A DNA stretch of 64,000 nt, taken from contig CALHAH010000035.1 in the NCBI GenBank assembly GCA_937934115.1, forward strand, positions 39,056 through 103,055, read 5' to 3'. Under the pieces are notes generated by a model that ran no database searches, had not been told where the DNA came from, and saw nothing but the letters and a program-made list of their open reading frames with translations. This document shows positions 41,982 to 52,353 of this stretch, piece by piece. The position numbers and the translations under genes are program-made. How positions within the stretch are numbered: position 1 is the first letter of the stretch; each line of letters opens with the position of its first letter. This stretch comes from an uncultured Thermoanaerobaculum sp. Its GTDB lineage: Bacteria; Acidobacteriota; Thermoanaerobaculia; Thermoanaerobaculales; Thermoanaerobaculaceae.

Positions 41982-43874
41982 CTATTTGGTGAGATCCACC
42001 AAGAACGTTACCGTGGCCGTGGTTTTGACCCGCACACCGTTCTTGGTGGCAGGACGGAAGCGGTGCTTCTTTGCGGCCGCGATACACGCCTCGTCAATCC
42101 CCAAACCTCCCACGGGGAAACCGCGGAGGATTTCCGCGTCCTCCACGACACCCTTGGCGTTCACCACCACCTTGACGATCACCGTGGCCCTTTGGTTGAC
42201 GCGGGCACGCATGGCGGCCAGCGGTAACTCAGGCTTGGTCTCCAGGATCTTCTCGGGAAGGGTGTCCACCTCCGAGGGCTCGAAGAACTGGTTTTCCTGA
42301 ACACCAGCCACGGCGGGTGCCGGGGTCGGCGCTGGGGCTACGGCCGGTGCTCTGGTGGGCTCGGGGGTAGGGGAAGGCAACGGGGTCGGAGCCTGAGGAG
42401 GCGTGGTGGGGACCTCCACGACTACCGCGGTGGCGGTAGGAACCACTGTGGGCGCGGGCGTGGGGATGCTCACTGCCGGGGCCACTGCCGCCCGGGCTTT
42501 TTCTTGCTGCACGCGAACAAGCTCCGCCTCCTTACGCCGCTGCTCCTCTTCCCGCTGGGCAAGTAGCCGCTGCGCCTCTTCTAACCGCTTTTGCTCCTCG
42601 GGGCTCAGCTTTTGCACCCCCGTGGCGGCCTTCTTTTGGATTTCTGCCAGCTGCTGCTTTAAGGTTTCTGTTTCCTGGCGGGAGCGCTCCAGCTCTTCGC
42701 GCAGCGCTTGCTCGCGTCTGGTCAGCTCCTCGGCCACCATCGCCTGCACTTGCTTGCGCGTCTCCTCCTCGCTGGGGCCCTTGGGCCGGGTGAGCAAAAA
42801 GCCGACGACCACCGCGAGAATCAACACTAGACCAATCGCCACGTAAAGACCGGTACGGGTGGCAGGTGCGGCGGCAGCCGCTGGTGCTGGCGCCGAAGCG
42901 GCCTTCGGGGGCCGGTAGTACGGCGTCACATCCAGGGTCTTTTCCCGCTGCAGTTCCCGGTCCTCGTCCTCAATTTCTTGCCGGTACAAGCGGTCCATGA
43001 ACAGAGCCAAGTTGAAGGTAGTGGGAGAATAGGCCCCGCCGTAAAGGAGCTTCTCCAAATCCCTCTTAAAGTCCACAGCCGAGGAGTAGCGGTCCTCGGG
43101 GCGGGTTGCCAGGGCCTTGCGGAGAACCGTAGCCACGTCGTCAGGAACCGGTCCCTCGTCCAAGGCGAGCTGCGGTTGGGCCACGGCTTGGGCACGCGCT
43201 TGCGGATCGGCAGGCAAGGGCTGGCCTGCCAGTAACTGGTAGAGAATGGCCCCCAGGGAGTACACATCACCACGTCGGCTGGGGTGACCGGTGGCTAAAA
43301 CCTCGGGGGCCAGGTAAGGAGCGGCGAGTTCTTGCATCCCCACCCTGTCCAAGTTCGCCAAAAGGCCCCGCGCTAAACCAAACCCCGCCACCCGCGCTTC
43401 GCCATCGTTCGAGAGCATGACCACATGCGGTACCAAAAAGCCGTGAATGACCGGCTCTCCCTCGTGCTCCAAGGCCAAAGCGGCAGACAGTGCTGCTGCT
43501 AGTTTTTCGGCAATGAGCAAGCAGTTGTCAATGGCTACCGGAAACTGCTCCTGCTGCACGCGGGACAAAAGCTGATCTAAAGGTTGCCCCGGGAAGTAAT
43601 CCCAAGCCAAATAGGGAATGCCGTCGGCTCTCCCCACCGCTGCACCGGAAACCACGTTGGTGGCCTTCAACGTCTTCCCAATTTCTTCCGCCAGAGGGAA
43701 CTCCGCCGCCAAGGCCTGGCGATCGAACCCGCTTTGGTCGAAGCGCCGGAGCCAAACGATGCGTTTGAAGCCCGTAGCCTCCATTTCCCCCGCCCGCCAC
43801 AGGGACCCCAGCGCGTCCTCGCTGCGCTTTTTCAAAAGGAGAAAATCACCAAACGTCGCGTAGCCTTGTGCCAT
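41982..43874 (-). CDS. Pseudokinase-TonB fusion membrane protein
   Basis: A 630-residue protein with an unusual architecture. Residues about 10-290 have a Hanks-kinase fold, but the catalytic loop HRDLKPxN reads HGFLVPHVV and DFG reads AGFG, so it should be inactive. A membrane helix (LYVAIGLVLILAVVVGFLL, about 345-365) is followed by a coiled coil (EEETRKQVQ through RRKEAELVR). A Pro/Thr/Ala-rich spacer leads to a TonB C-terminal domain (AAMRARVNQRATVIVKVVVN, then EACIAAAKKHRFRPATKNG). The TonB domain would face the periplasm and contact an outer-membrane transporter. No exbB/exbD genes are adjacent. ATG 43874 gives the whole kinase fold. Confidence 0.88.
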   Translation of the reverse strand: MAQGYATFGDFLLLKKRSEDALGSLWRAGEMEATGFKRIVWLRRFDQSGFDRQALAAEFPLAEEIGKTLKATNVVSGAAVGRADGIPYLAWDYFPGQPLDQLLSRVQQEQFPVAIDNCLLIAEKLAAALSAALALEHEGEPVIHGFLVPHVVMLSNDGEARVAGFGLARGLLANLDRVGMQELAAPYLAPEVLATGHPSRRGDVYSLGAILYQLLAGQPLPADPQARAQAVAQPQLALDEGPVPDDVATVLRKALATRPEDRYSSAVDFKRDLEKLLYGGAYSPTTFNLALFMDRLYRQEIEDEDRELQREKTLDVTPYYRPPKAASAPAPAAAAAPATRTGLYVAIGLVLILAVVVGFLLTRPKGPSEEETRKQVQAMVAEELTRREQALREELERSRQETETLKQQLAEIQKKAATGVQKLSPEEQKRLEEAQRLLAQREEEQRRKEAELVRVQQEKARAAVAPAVSIPTPAPTVVPTATAVVVEVPTTPPQAPTPLPSPTPEPTRAPAVAPAPTPAPAVAGVQENQFFEPSEVDTLPEKILETKPELPLAAMRARVNQRATVIVKVVVNAKGVVEDAEILRGFPVGGLGIDEACIAAAKKHRFRPATKNGVRVKTTATVTFLVDLTK

Positions 43875-43925
43875 GGCCAGCCCTCCCGTTCACCTTGGAA
43901 AAGCTAGCACCCTGACCCTGCTAGG

Positions 43926-44363
43926 TCAACTATCAAGCGGGCTTCCGCCTGTCCTTTCCCTGCGCAAAGCCAAAAAGCTCTCCAAGAGCAGAGCGGCGGC
44001 CAAGGCGTCCAGCTTCTCTCGTAGCTTCTTTTGCGGAACACCACGCTCGGCAAGCAGCGCCTCGGCTTCGCGGGTGGTTCCCCTCTCGTCCCAGGTGGTC
44101 ACCGGCACAGGAAGCACTTGCGAGAGTTGCGCCACCACGTCTCGAACCCGCATTTCGCCACGGCTTTGCCCTGAACGGGTAGAGGGCACACCCACCAGCA
44201 CCGCCTCCACGCCCAAGGTCCGCACCAGCGTTGCCACTCGTTTGGCCAGTTCTTGAGGGGAACCGAAAGGGATTGCCGACTGCGGGGTAACCACCCTCTC
44301 CTCGCTGTCGGAAACGGCCACCCCAACCCTTTTGGCGCCAATATCCAAAGCCAGCCACCGCAC
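43926..44363 (-). CDS. ruvX: RuvX/YqgF-family RNase H-like nuclease
   Basis: A 145-residue protein of the YqgF family, which acts on Holliday junctions and in 16S rRNA processing. It has the first catalytic strand LALDIGAKRVGVAVSD (Asp), the middle motif VLVGVPSTRSG, the acidic strand VTTWDERGTT and the helix KLDALAAALLLESFL with the last Asp. GTG 44363 is preferred over ATG 44417 because TACACT (44375-44370) ends 6 nt before it and the extra 18 residues are not family-like. The gene diverges from the thiolase gene. Confidence 0.9.
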   Translation of the reverse strand: MRWLALDIGAKRVGVAVSDSEERVVTPQSAIPFGSPQELAKRVATLVRTLGVEAVLVGVPSTRSGQSRGEMRVRDVVAQLSQVLPVPVTTWDERGTTREAEALLAERGVPQKKLREKLDALAAALLLESFLALRRERTGGSPLDS

Positions 44364-44369
44364 CCCTGC

Positions 44370-44396
44370 AGTGTAGCGGCTTTTCGGCGTTACAAT
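44370..44396. promoter_or_regulatory. Divergent -10 elements of ruvX and thiolase
   Basis: On the minus strand TACACT (44375-44370) ends 6 nt before the ruvX GTG (leaderless type). On the plus strand TACAAT (44391-44396) lies 19 nt before the thiolase ATG, with GGGAGG between (Shine-Dalgarno type). Both start designs therefore occur in one 52-bp region. Confidence 0.5.
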
Positions 44397-44415
44397 TTGC
44401 CGGGAGGTGCGAGTC

Positions 44416-45597
44416 ATGGAAAACGTTTACATTGTAAGCGCGGTACGTACGCCCATTGGCAGCTTCCTCGGTCAGCTATCGCCCGTGCCGGCCCCGCAGC
44501 TGGGCGCTCATGCCATTCGGGAAGCGGTACGCCGCGCCGGCGTCGAGGCTTCGCTGGTGGATCAAGTCATCATGGGCAACGTGCTGCAAGCCGGGGTGGG
44601 ACAAGCTCCTGCTCGCCAGGCCATGCGCTTTGCTGGCCTTCCCGACAGCGTCCCTGCAGTGACCCTGCACAAGGTGTGCGGCTCCGGCATGCGCTCGGTG
44701 ATGATGGCTACCAACGACCTGCGGGTTGGTGACGGCGCCATCATGGTGGCCGGCGGCATGGAGTCTATGTCCAACGCCCCGTACCTCTTGCCCGGTGGAC
44801 GCAAGGGCTATCGCCTTGGCCATGGCCAAGTCTTGGACCACATGGTTTTTGACGGCCTTTGGGACCCTTACGGCGACAAACACATGGGCAACTGTGCCGA
44901 GCTTTGCGCGCGCGAGTTCGGCTTTTCCCGGGAAGAACAGGATGCCTTCGCCCGCACCTCGTACGAGCGCGCTATCCGCGCCACGGAGCAAGGGGATTTT
45001 GCTGACGAGATCGTGGCGGTGGAGGTAAGCGCCGGAAAAGGACAAACCACCGTCGTTGCTCGCGACGAGGAACCCTTCCGCGCCGACGTGTCCAAAATGG
45101 CCTCCCTCAAACCCGCCTTTGAACCAGGGGGCACCGTCACCGCCGCCAACGCCTCCAAGATCAACGACGGTGCCGCGGCTCTGGTACTGGCCACAGAAAC
45201 CGCGGTACAAACGCATAACCTCAAGCCCTTGGCGCGGGTGGTGGCCCACGCTTCCTTTGCCCAGCACCCCGAGTGGTTTACCACCGCCCCTGCGGGCGCC
45301 ATCCGGAAAGCGTTGGAGCGCGCCGGACTCCGTTTGGAGGACATTGACCTCTTCGAGGTGAACGAAGCCTTTGCGGTGGTGGCCATGGCCACCATGCGCC
45401 AGCTGGGCATCCCCCATGAGAAGCTCAACGTGAACGGTGGGGCTGTGGCCTTGGGACACCCCATTGGGGCTTCTGGAGCCCGCATCCTCACTACGCTCCT
45501 TTACGCCCTGCGCCACCGCAATTTGCGGTTGGGGCTGGCCGCCATTTGCATTGGCGGCGGGGAAGCTACGGCGATGATCATCGAAAACCTAGCGTGA
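44416..45597 (+). CDS. Acetyl-CoA acetyltransferase (thiolase)
   Basis: A 393-residue thiolase that makes or cleaves acetoacetyl-CoA-type substrates. The nucleophilic Cys is in LHKVCGSGMRSV (about residue 89). The other active-site motifs are NEAFAVVAM, GHPIGASGAR with the catalytic His, and the second Cys in CIGGGEAT. Length and motifs fit degradative or biosynthetic AtoB/PhaA enzymes; the direction cannot be told. GGGAGG precedes ATG 44416. The stop overlaps the lptD start as GTGA, an unexpected pairing of fatty-acid metabolism with LPS assembly. Confidence 0.94.
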   Translation: MENVYIVSAVRTPIGSFLGQLSPVPAPQLGAHAIREAVRRAGVEASLVDQVIMGNVLQAGVGQAPARQAMRFAGLPDSVPAVTLHKVCGSGMRSVMMATNDLRVGDGAIMVAGGMESMSNAPYLLPGGRKGYRLGHGQVLDHMVFDGLWDPYGDKHMGNCAELCAREFGFSREEQDAFARTSYERAIRATEQGDFADEIVAVEVSAGKGQTTVVARDEEPFRADVSKMASLKPAFEPGGTVTAANASKINDGAAALVLATETAVQTHNLKPLARVVAHASFAQHPEWFTTAPAGAIRKALERAGLRLEDIDLFEVNEAFAVVAMATMRQLGIPHEKLNVNGGAVALGHPIGASGARILTTLLYALRHRNLRLGLAAICIGGGEATAMIIENLA

Positions 45598-47672
45598 CAC
45601 TCGCCCTTTACGTCCTTTTGGCAGCGGCCCAGGTACAGGGGCCGGTGGAGGTCACCGCCCGACGGCAACAGTGGATTGCCGAAACGCTTTGGTGCGGCAT
45701 TGGCGACGTTGTGGTCAAGTACCAGGACATCACGTTGCGTGCAAACCAGCTAGAAGTTGACACCAAAACATTGAAGCTCCGGGCAGAAGGCAGCGTGGTT
45801 TTTGACCAAGGCCCCAACCGTTTAGCTTGTGAGAGGTTAGAGTTTGATCTCAACACCAAAACCGGGACCTTTTACGAGGTGGACGCGTTTTTTGCCCCCA
45901 CCTACCACTTCCGCGGGGAGAGCGTGGAAAAGCTGGATGAGGACCATTACCGCTTCCGGCACGGGATCTTTACCTCCTGTTCTTTGGACGAGGGCTCCCC
46001 TCCTTGGCAAATTACGGTGCGGGATGCCACGGTGCAGCTGGAAGGGTATGGCCACTTTCGCGGGGCCGCTTTATGGCTCAAAAAGGTCCCCATCTTTTAC
46101 ACGCCGCGCTTGCTGTGGCCCGTGATGCGCGAGCGCGCTGCCGGCCTTTTGGTGCCGAGGATCGGTTACAACAACCGCCGAGGTGCGTACCTGGGCAACG
46201 CGCTCTTTTGGCCTTTGGGCCGCTCCTTTGACACCACGTTGTACCTGGACCTTTTCAGCAAGGGGTACGTGGGTTTGGGGCAAGAGCTGCGCTGGGCACC
46301 CACAGACAACGCCTACGGCGAGTTTTTGGTGAACTACTTCCGTGACCCTGACACCCACCGCTGGGAGTGGAAGCTCCAAGGCAAGCATCGCCAGCTCCTC
46401 CCCGGCGGCTGGTCTATTAAAGCCGACGCCTTGGACCTTTCCAACATGGATTTTTTTCAAAAGTTTGAGCGTACCTTTGACCCCAACGCCCTGCGCCGTT
46501 TGCCGGTCTTCCTCACCGTAACTCGCACGGTGGGACACCAAACCTTCAACTTCAGGTTGGACCACGAGAAAACTTTTTTCCAACCACGACCGCAAACCAC
46601 CTCGGTGGTGGTTTTGGAACGGCAACCTCAGGTGGAGTACCGGCTTCGCCCCACGCAGGTTTGGGCTTCGCCCCTCTACCTATCAGCGGTGGTGGAGGCC
46701 TCCCATTTTCGGGTGAATCGCTCCCCCACTCTGCGGGGGAAGTACTCGCGTTTTGACCTTTTTCCGCAAGGGGCGGTGCTGGTGCCGAGCTTGCCCTGGT
46801 TTGCGCTCACACCCACCCTGGGTGCCCGCGCTACCTACTACACCGCCACCTACACTGGCGACCGCCAGGCCTTAGCCGACGAAACGTTGCTGCGCCGCTA
46901 CGGGACAGCTGGGTTGACCCTCACCGGTCCCAGCTTTTCCCGCATCTTTGCCACCAAAACCACCAAGCTCAAGCACCTCATTGAGCCACGGGTGGAGTAC
47001 GGCTACGTTTCCGACCCAGGGCCACAGCAAAGGGTACCGGTTTTTGACGAAAGGGACGGGGTCACCGTTTCCAACCGCTTGCGTTGGACCTTAGCCAGCC
47101 GGCTTTTTGCAAAAACGGCCAACGGCACGCGTGAGCTGGGTGCTTTGGAGGTTTCTCAGGACTACTCGTTTTCCCAGCCCCTGACCACCCGCTACGCCCC
47201 GCGAGAAACAAGCCAGCGGGGGCCGCTCTCCTTGGCCCTCCACGTCAACCCCAACGACAACCTTCTCGTAGACACCCGCGCCAGCTACGACGCCATTACC
47301 AGCAAGCTTTCCTCCCTTTCTTTGGGCAGCATCCTGCGCTCCGAAAAAGGCTACGTGAACGTGACGTTCTTCTCAAGCTTCGACCCACGAACGGGAAACA
47401 CCAGCTCCTCCCAGCTCCAGCTCTTCTTGGGCACCACCGCCAACACCCCTTGGCGGTGGCAAAGCATGGTGGCGTACGATCTGTGGAAAAAGGAGCTACT
47501 GCGCCAGGAACACACCATGAGTTACCGGGGCACCTGTTGGGCCCTGAGCGTGCAGATCCGCGACTACAGGATCCCCCCCCACCAGCTGCGGGACTACCGC
47601 ATCATGCTGGACCTCACGGGTATCGGCACCTTGTTCGACATCCGCGGTGGCCTCGAGGCTTTTGGCAAGTAA
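45594..47672 (+). CDS. lptD: LPS-assembly protein LptD
   Basis: Outer-membrane beta-barrel that inserts lipopolysaccharide into the outer leaflet. The 692-residue product starts with a short hydrophobic signal (LALYVLLAAAQVQG). It continues with an OstA/LptA-like beta-jellyroll (about 20-160: ITLRANQLEVDTKTLKLRAE, then ACERLEFDLNTKTGTFYEV). The LptD C-terminal barrel includes LPVIGYNN-type strands (LLVPRIGYNNRRGAYLGNAL). It is shorter than the E. coli protein (784). The GTG start inside the thiolase stop makes it translationally coupled. An ATG-containing extension upstream lies in the thiolase gene and was rejected. Confidence 0.9.
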   Translation: MTLALYVLLAAAQVQGPVEVTARRQQWIAETLWCGIGDVVVKYQDITLRANQLEVDTKTLKLRAEGSVVFDQGPNRLACERLEFDLNTKTGTFYEVDAFFAPTYHFRGESVEKLDEDHYRFRHGIFTSCSLDEGSPPWQITVRDATVQLEGYGHFRGAALWLKKVPIFYTPRLLWPVMRERAAGLLVPRIGYNNRRGAYLGNALFWPLGRSFDTTLYLDLFSKGYVGLGQELRWAPTDNAYGEFLVNYFRDPDTHRWEWKLQGKHRQLLPGGWSIKADALDLSNMDFFQKFERTFDPNALRRLPVFLTVTRTVGHQTFNFRLDHEKTFFQPRPQTTSVVVLERQPQVEYRLRPTQVWASPLYLSAVVEASHFRVNRSPTLRGKYSRFDLFPQGAVLVPSLPWFALTPTLGARATYYTATYTGDRQALADETLLRRYGTAGLTLTGPSFSRIFATKTTKLKHLIEPRVEYGYVSDPGPQQRVPVFDERDGVTVSNRLRWTLASRLFAKTANGTRELGALEVSQDYSFSQPLTTRYAPRETSQRGPLSLALHVNPNDNLLVDTRASYDAITSKLSSLSLGSILRSEKGYVNVTFFSSFDPRTGNTSSSQLQLFLGTTANTPWRWQSMVAYDLWKKELLRQEHTMSYRGTCWALSVQIRDYRIPPHQLRDYRIMLDLTGIGTLFDIRGGLEAFGK

Positions 47673-47723
47673 GCGTTTCCCTTGCGCCCTGCCGGGTTTT
47701 TCGCTAATCTCTTGCTCCCAGGT

Positions 47724-47800
<77 letters not shown>

Positions 47801-47820
47801 TTCGCTAAACCTGCCCAATT

Positions 47821-47868
47821 TGGCATGATCCTCGCATTAGAGTGAACGCCGGCTCGCCGGCGCAAGGG
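47821..47868 (+). promoter_or_regulatory. Candidate sigma-54-like promoter and 5' hairpin
   Basis: TGGCATGATCCTCGCA (47821-47836) has GG and GC exactly 10 nt apart, the spacing of sigma-54 -24/-12 promoters. A TAGAGT (47839-47844) offers a sigma-70 alternative. A 6-bp hairpin CGCCGG, loop CTCG, CCGGCG follows before the AAGGGGG ribosome-binding site. Confidence 0.3.
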
Positions 47869-47875
47869 GGTATGC

Positions 47876-48739
47876 ATGAGGATGGGAAGGTCTTGGTTTT
47901 TGGTGATAGCAAGCGCAGTGAGTGCCGTCAGTGCCTGGGGTCAGGCCACCATGAACGCGCAGGAGGTGGTGAGTCGGGCTTGTGAAGCGTCAGGGGGCAT
48001 TGCCGCTTTCCGCAAGCTGGGCTTTTTGCGCGCGGAAATTGCGTCGGAGGAAGTCACCCAGGACGGCCAAACCAGCAGCACCAGTAAGATTGTGATTTTC
48101 AAGACCGAGGCGATTGCTCCCGTGCGTCTTGAGCTACCCGCGCTGGGGGTGATCGCCGGCGATGATGGCTCCGGTGGCTGGGCTTTGGTGCAGGGACGCC
48201 CCGATCCCCGGCCCTCCACCACCGTGATGGTGAAGAGGATGGTTACCGCTGACGCCTTCCCCTTGCTCTTGCCCTGCAGCCTCACCTGGCCCGGGGTAGC
48301 CGTCACCGAGGTGGTGCCCGCTCAGCTCGCAGACCGGCCAACTTGGCGCCTGACGGTCACCCTTGCACGCAACTTCTTCCACACGCCACAAATTGCCACG
48401 GTCTGGTTGGTAGATGTGGACAGGGAGAACTACCGAGTTCTTCGCGCTGACAGCCCCTACACCGATTTGGGCAAGGGTGTGGTGGCTGACGGCATGCGGT
48501 TTTCCTGGAGCAACTTTGTCACCCTAGGCGGGGTGCGGGTTCCCACGCAACAGATCGTTGTGGGCCTCGACCCTTTGGGGAACGAGAAGGCCCACAGCCG
48601 CCGGGATACCGTGAAGTGGGAGCGGTTAGCCACCGAAAAAACCGCAGGCCTCTTTGAGAACCCCATTCCACCCGAGCAACGCCCGCGGCTGCCGGTGGGC
48701 AAGCCGGTCAACCTCCCGGGCAACCCGCCCCGGCGCTAA
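47876..48739 (+). CDS. Secreted protein of unknown function (LolA-like fold possible)
   Basis: A 287-residue protein with signal peptide SWFLVIASAVSAVSAWGQA. The mature part is beta-rich, beginning with a helix (ACEASGGIAAFRKLGFLRAE). Strands such as IVIFKTEAIAPVRLEL and WRLTVTLARNFFHTPQIATV follow, a layout like LolA/outer-membrane lipoprotein-sorting-type folds found in many exported Acidobacteriota proteins. No catalytic motif is visible. AAGGGGG precedes ATG 47876. The stop overlaps the stop of the convergent histidine kinase gene (CTAA, 48736-48739). Confidence 0.6.
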   Translation: MRMGRSWFLVIASAVSAVSAWGQATMNAQEVVSRACEASGGIAAFRKLGFLRAEIASEEVTQDGQTSSTSKIVIFKTEAIAPVRLELPALGVIAGDDGSGGWALVQGRPDPRPSTTVMVKRMVTADAFPLLLPCSLTWPGVAVTEVVPAQLADRPTWRLTVTLARNFFHTPQIATVWLVDVDRENYRVLRADSPYTDLGKGVVADGMRFSWSNFVTLGGVRVPTQQIVVGLDPLGNEKAHSRRDTVKWERLATEKTAGLFENPIPPEQRPRLPVGKPVNLPGNPPRR

Positions 48740-51700
48740 GAGGCTAAAGGCAAAAGCATCCGCACCTCAAGACCCGGCGGGAGGTTGCGAGCTTCGGCTC
48801 GTCCTCCCGCCTTTTGGCAAACCCGCTGGACCACCGCCAGTCCCAACCCCGAGCCCTCGCTGGTGGTAGAGAAGTGGGGTTCAAAAAGCCTCGGAAGGTG
48901 TTCCTCAGAAACCCCACCCGCCGTGTCTCGCACCGACACCACCGCGAAACTCCCCTCCCTTGCCAACTGCACCGTGATCTCACCGGGACCGTTGGCCAGG
49001 GCCCTTGCTGAGTTGTCCAGGAGGTGGCGAAGCGCCCGCCGCAACCAAGAAGGATCCGCGGTGACCACAAGCTCTTCCCCGGCCGGTTGCAAGACCACCT
49101 GTACCCCCCGGCGGGCCAAGACCCGGTACTCTTCCACCACCTCGCCGGCCAACTGGGAAAGCGCCACGGTGTTGGCCTCCCACTGCTCGAGAGCCACCAA
49201 ATTGGAAAATCCTTGAGAAACCTCCTTGAGCCGGGCGACCTGCTGCAGGATCTCCTCAACGGCGAGCCTTGCCACCTCCACCACCTCTGCCGGGCCTTTG
49301 GCCAAGGCGGCTTGCAGCTCCTCCACCCACAGGCGGATAGGTGTCAATGGGTTTTTCACCTCGTGGGCAACAATGCGGGCAAGTTCCGTGAGGGAGGCTA
49401 GCCGCTCCGCCCGCGCCACCTCCGACAGATCCTCCAGCACCAAGCAAACCCTCCGGCCTTCACCTGCTAACGGCACCGCCGTGAGGTTCCAGACAGCATC
49501 GGCTTGCCCCCGAGGGGAAACCCGGGCGGAAACCGCCGCACCGCCTTGCGCGCGCGCCACTGCGTCCACCAAAGCGCGACCGAAGGTTGCCTCGAGTCGC
49601 GGCAACCCTGCTTCCGCCCCAATTTTCTTGGCGGCGGCATTGGCAAGCACCACCGCTTCGCCTTCCACCACCAAAACCGCCGCTGACAGGTTTTCCAAGA
49701 CCTTTTCCAAAAGATCCCGTTGCCGTTGCACTTCCTCTTGCCGGGCCTGGACCTCGGCAGCCATGGCCGTGAACGCCTGGGCCAAAGTGGCAAACTCATC
49801 GCTGCCAAACCCCTCCCCAGCGAGGGAGGCCTGCTCACCCTTCCCCAGCCTGCGGGCAGCCTCCACGAGGCGCTCCATGGGCGCCGCTAGCCCCTGGGCC
49901 AGCACCTCTGCCGCCCAAAGGGCGAAAAACGCCGCAGCGAGGCCGGTGAAGAAAAACCACTCCCCCGGCGTAAAGCGGCTGCCTGCCACTTCCGTAAGAC
50001 CGAGCACCGCCACCACTAGGTTTTCGGTTTCCCTACGCACCGGCAGAAAAACCGAAACCGTATCGTGGACCTCCACCACCGGCTCCCGCCACCGCCGCAC
50101 GGTACGGATGTAGGCCTCCGGTGGCGGGAGCATGGGGACGCCTCCGGTGAGGGCTGCGTCGGGGCGGCTGGTCACAGCCAAAAAACTCGGTTGGTACACC
50201 GCCACCGTGGCCCCCAAGTCGCGAACCAGGGTTCCCAGAAGCTCCAACCGGGGTCCTTCCGCCATGGCCGTGCCCAGAGCGCGCGCCACCTCCAGCCGCG
50301 CCTGTTGGCGTTCGCGAATCCACTGGCCCGGCAGCACGTTTGCCAGCAAAAAAAGGGGCAAAAAAGCGCTGGTGAACGCTAAAACCCGCAGACGACCGGC
50401 AAAGCTTGCCCGCTCCCGCCACCACAGCACCAGCCGATGCTTGACGTGCCATAGGAACAACGGGCCAAAGACCCACAGACCCAGGGCCACCACCAACAGC
50501 AAAAAATCCGGGGGGGTGGGTCGCATCCACGGCACCGCCAACACCCAATCCCCGTACGCCCGCAGATAGGTGGGTTCCCGCCTGTTCCCGACGATGGCCG
50601 AACCCCACCACCTTTCCCGGGCCAAGGCTTCACCCACAACCGCCGGCGGCAGGGGCCGAAACGGTGCACCCCGGGAAATGGGGGAGCCGGCCCGATCGAA
50701 GGCTGCCACCGGCACCCCCACCCCGGAGGCCGCCAAAGCTGCCAGCACATCGTGGGGCGCTGCTGGTGCCAAAAGACGCAAAAAAAGCCCGCCACCCAGC
50801 CTACGGGAAGCCAACTCCTGATCACGGGCTTCGCCGAGCATGCCAGCTTCCCCCCAGGTGGCCAGCGCTTTGCCGTCGTGATCCTCCAAAACTAACGCTG
50901 TGCCCGGAAGTACCTCACCCAGCTTGGCAAACTCAGCAAGCTCCCCAAGGAGCACCAGCCGCTTTCCAGCGGAAGCTTCGAGAAACTTGACCAGTCTCCC
51001 CTCGGGGAGCGAGCCCACCAAGGCCCGAGCCACCGATCGCACCTCACCCCACCGCGCCAGCGTGCTTTCGGTCCGCGCCAGGATCGCGTTGCGGGTGGCA
51101 CCATCGCCGCCACCTACCAAAGCCGCTGCCACCCCCAAGCTGGCGAACACGGCCCGCCCCTTGCGCGCCGTCACCGCCAAAAGCCCCACCCCCACGCCCA
51201 GCCAAACCCCAGAGGCAGTGGCCAAACCCCAGCCAAAGGCCGGGAGAGAAAGCCACAAGAGGTAAGGGGGCGCAAAAGGCACCGGCAGCACCAGAATCAA
51301 CCCCACCAAGGCAAAGAGGTTGGCCAGCAACACCAAAGGCGGAGGGAGCAAAGAAAAAGCCAACACCGGCTCGCCCAACTCCGCAAGCAAGGGTGGCAAG
51401 GCCCACGCCACCAGTCCCGCCAGCAGCGCCCCTCCCAGAGCAACCAGCCTTTGCGGCGGGAAGCGTAACACCAGCAAAGCCACGAAAAACATCACCACCG
51501 CTGGCGAAAAGCTCATGGGCAACCACCCCACCGCCACTGCTGCCGCCGAGGCGAAAAAAAGCCCCCAGCGCAAAAAGCCCATGACGGCAAACACCAGCGG
51601 AACCAAAACTAAAGCCGCACCGGAAGCCGCAAGACCCTGCCGCAAACCCGGCCGCACTTTCAGGGTCAGCGCAGGTCTCGCCTCGGGAGCCTCCACCAGC

Positions 51701-52353
51701 TCTGGCACCACAACTTGGCCCCAGCCCGCCGTCACGCCCAGCACCGAACGGCTGCCGCCCTGGGGCAGGGAGACGTGGGCGAGCACACTTCCCACCACCC
51801 TCCCGGACTCATAAACCGGCTCGCGGCACCATAAAACCACCTCCCCCACCCAAGCTTCCGGGAGCCAAGCCCGGTCCCCCACCGGACGCCACTCCAATGG
51901 GAGACGAGGACGGTGCCCCACCCAAGCCACGGGCTCACCGCGTCCGTCCACGAGGACCACTCCCCCCACACCCGCAGGCAGACGGCGCCAGCTCTGGCCC
52001 AAAATGGCAAACGGCCTTTCCGGCTCGGCCTCAGCGCCGGTTCCGGCAAGGAGTTGTCCTAAGCGCGGCTCCTGAGCCAACAGCGCCAACTCCCCGGAAA
52101 GCCGGCCCACTTGATGCCAAAAGCGCTTTTCCAAGGTTTTTTCCGAAGGGCCCTTTCGAGAAGCCAGGTCCACCCCCCACGCGAGCAAAACCACCAAGGC
52201 AACAAACATCGCCAGGGCCTTACGCCGCCACAAACCCCAAAGCGCCAAGGCAAATAGCAAAGCCCGGGGAAAGAAGACGGCCAGGGGCAGCTCAGGCCAA
52301 GGCCCTGCCGCCAACGCGGCCAAGATTCCTGCGGCCAAGAAATGCCGCGTCAC
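48736..52353 (-). CDS. Large NtrY-like membrane histidine kinase
   Basis: A 1205-residue sensor kinase. The N-terminal half alternates hydrophobic clusters and soluble loops (about a dozen membrane segments, for example [19 protein letters not shown]). After a last membrane helix (about 840) come a HAMP-like region, a coiled coil, and a PAS domain ([20 protein letters not shown]). A HisKA H-box follows ([20 protein letters not shown]), then HATPase motifs N ([10 protein letters not shown]), G1 (VRDTAGGVS) and G2 ([12 protein letters not shown]). The H-box is NtrY-type. GTG 52353 overlaps the hutU stop as GTGA. No response regulator follows; the next gene is convergent. Confidence 0.9.
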   Translation of the reverse strand: MTRHFLAAGILAALAAGPWPELPLAVFFPRALLFALALWGLWRRKALAMFVALVVLLAWGVDLASRKGPSEKTLEKRFWHQVGRLSGELALLAQEPRLGQLLAGTGAEAEPERPFAILGQSWRRLPAGVGGVVLVDGRGEPVAWVGHRPRLPLEWRPVGDRAWLPEAWVGEVVLWCREPVYESGRVVGSVLAHVSLPQGGSRSVLGVTAGWGQVVVPELVEAPEARPALTLKVRPGLRQGLAASGAALVLVPLVFAVMGFLRWGLFFASAAAVAVGWLPMSFSPAVVMFFVALLVLRFPPQRLVALGGALLAGLVAWALPPLLAELGEPVLAFSLLPPPLVLLANLFALVGLILVLPVPFAPPYLLWLSLPAFGWGLATASGVWLGVGVGLLAVTARKGRAVFASLGVAAALVGGGDGATRNAILARTESTLARWGEVRSVARALVGSLPEGRLVKFLEASAGKRLVLLGELAEFAKLGEVLPGTALVLEDHDGKALATWGEAGMLGEARDQELASRRLGGGLFLRLLAPAAPHDVLAALAASGVGVPVAAFDRAGSPISRGAPFRPLPPAVVGEALARERWWGSAIVGNRREPTYLRAYGDWVLAVPWMRPTPPDFLLLVVALGLWVFGPLFLWHVKHRLVLWWRERASFAGRLRVLAFTSAFLPLFLLANVLPGQWIRERQQARLEVARALGTAMAEGPRLELLGTLVRDLGATVAVYQPSFLAVTSRPDAALTGGVPMLPPPEAYIRTVRRWREPVVEVHDTVSVFLPVRRETENLVVAVLGLTEVAGSRFTPGEWFFFTGLAAAFFALWAAEVLAQGLAAPMERLVEAARRLGKGEQASLAGEGFGSDEFATLAQAFTAMAAEVQARQEEVQRQRDLLEKVLENLSAAVLVVEGEAVVLANAAAKKIGAEAGLPRLEATFGRALVDAVARAQGGAAVSARVSPRGQADAVWNLTAVPLAGEGRRVCLVLEDLSEVARAERLASLTELARIVAHEVKNPLTPIRLWVEELQAALAKGPAEVVEVARLAVEEILQQVARLKEVSQGFSNLVALEQWEANTVALSQLAGEVVEEYRVLARRGVQVVLQPAGEELVVTADPSWLRRALRHLLDNSARALANGPGEITVQLAREGSFAVVSVRDTAGGVSEEHLPRLFEPHFSTTSEGSGLGLAVVQRVCQKAGGRAEARNLPPGLEVRMLLPLAS

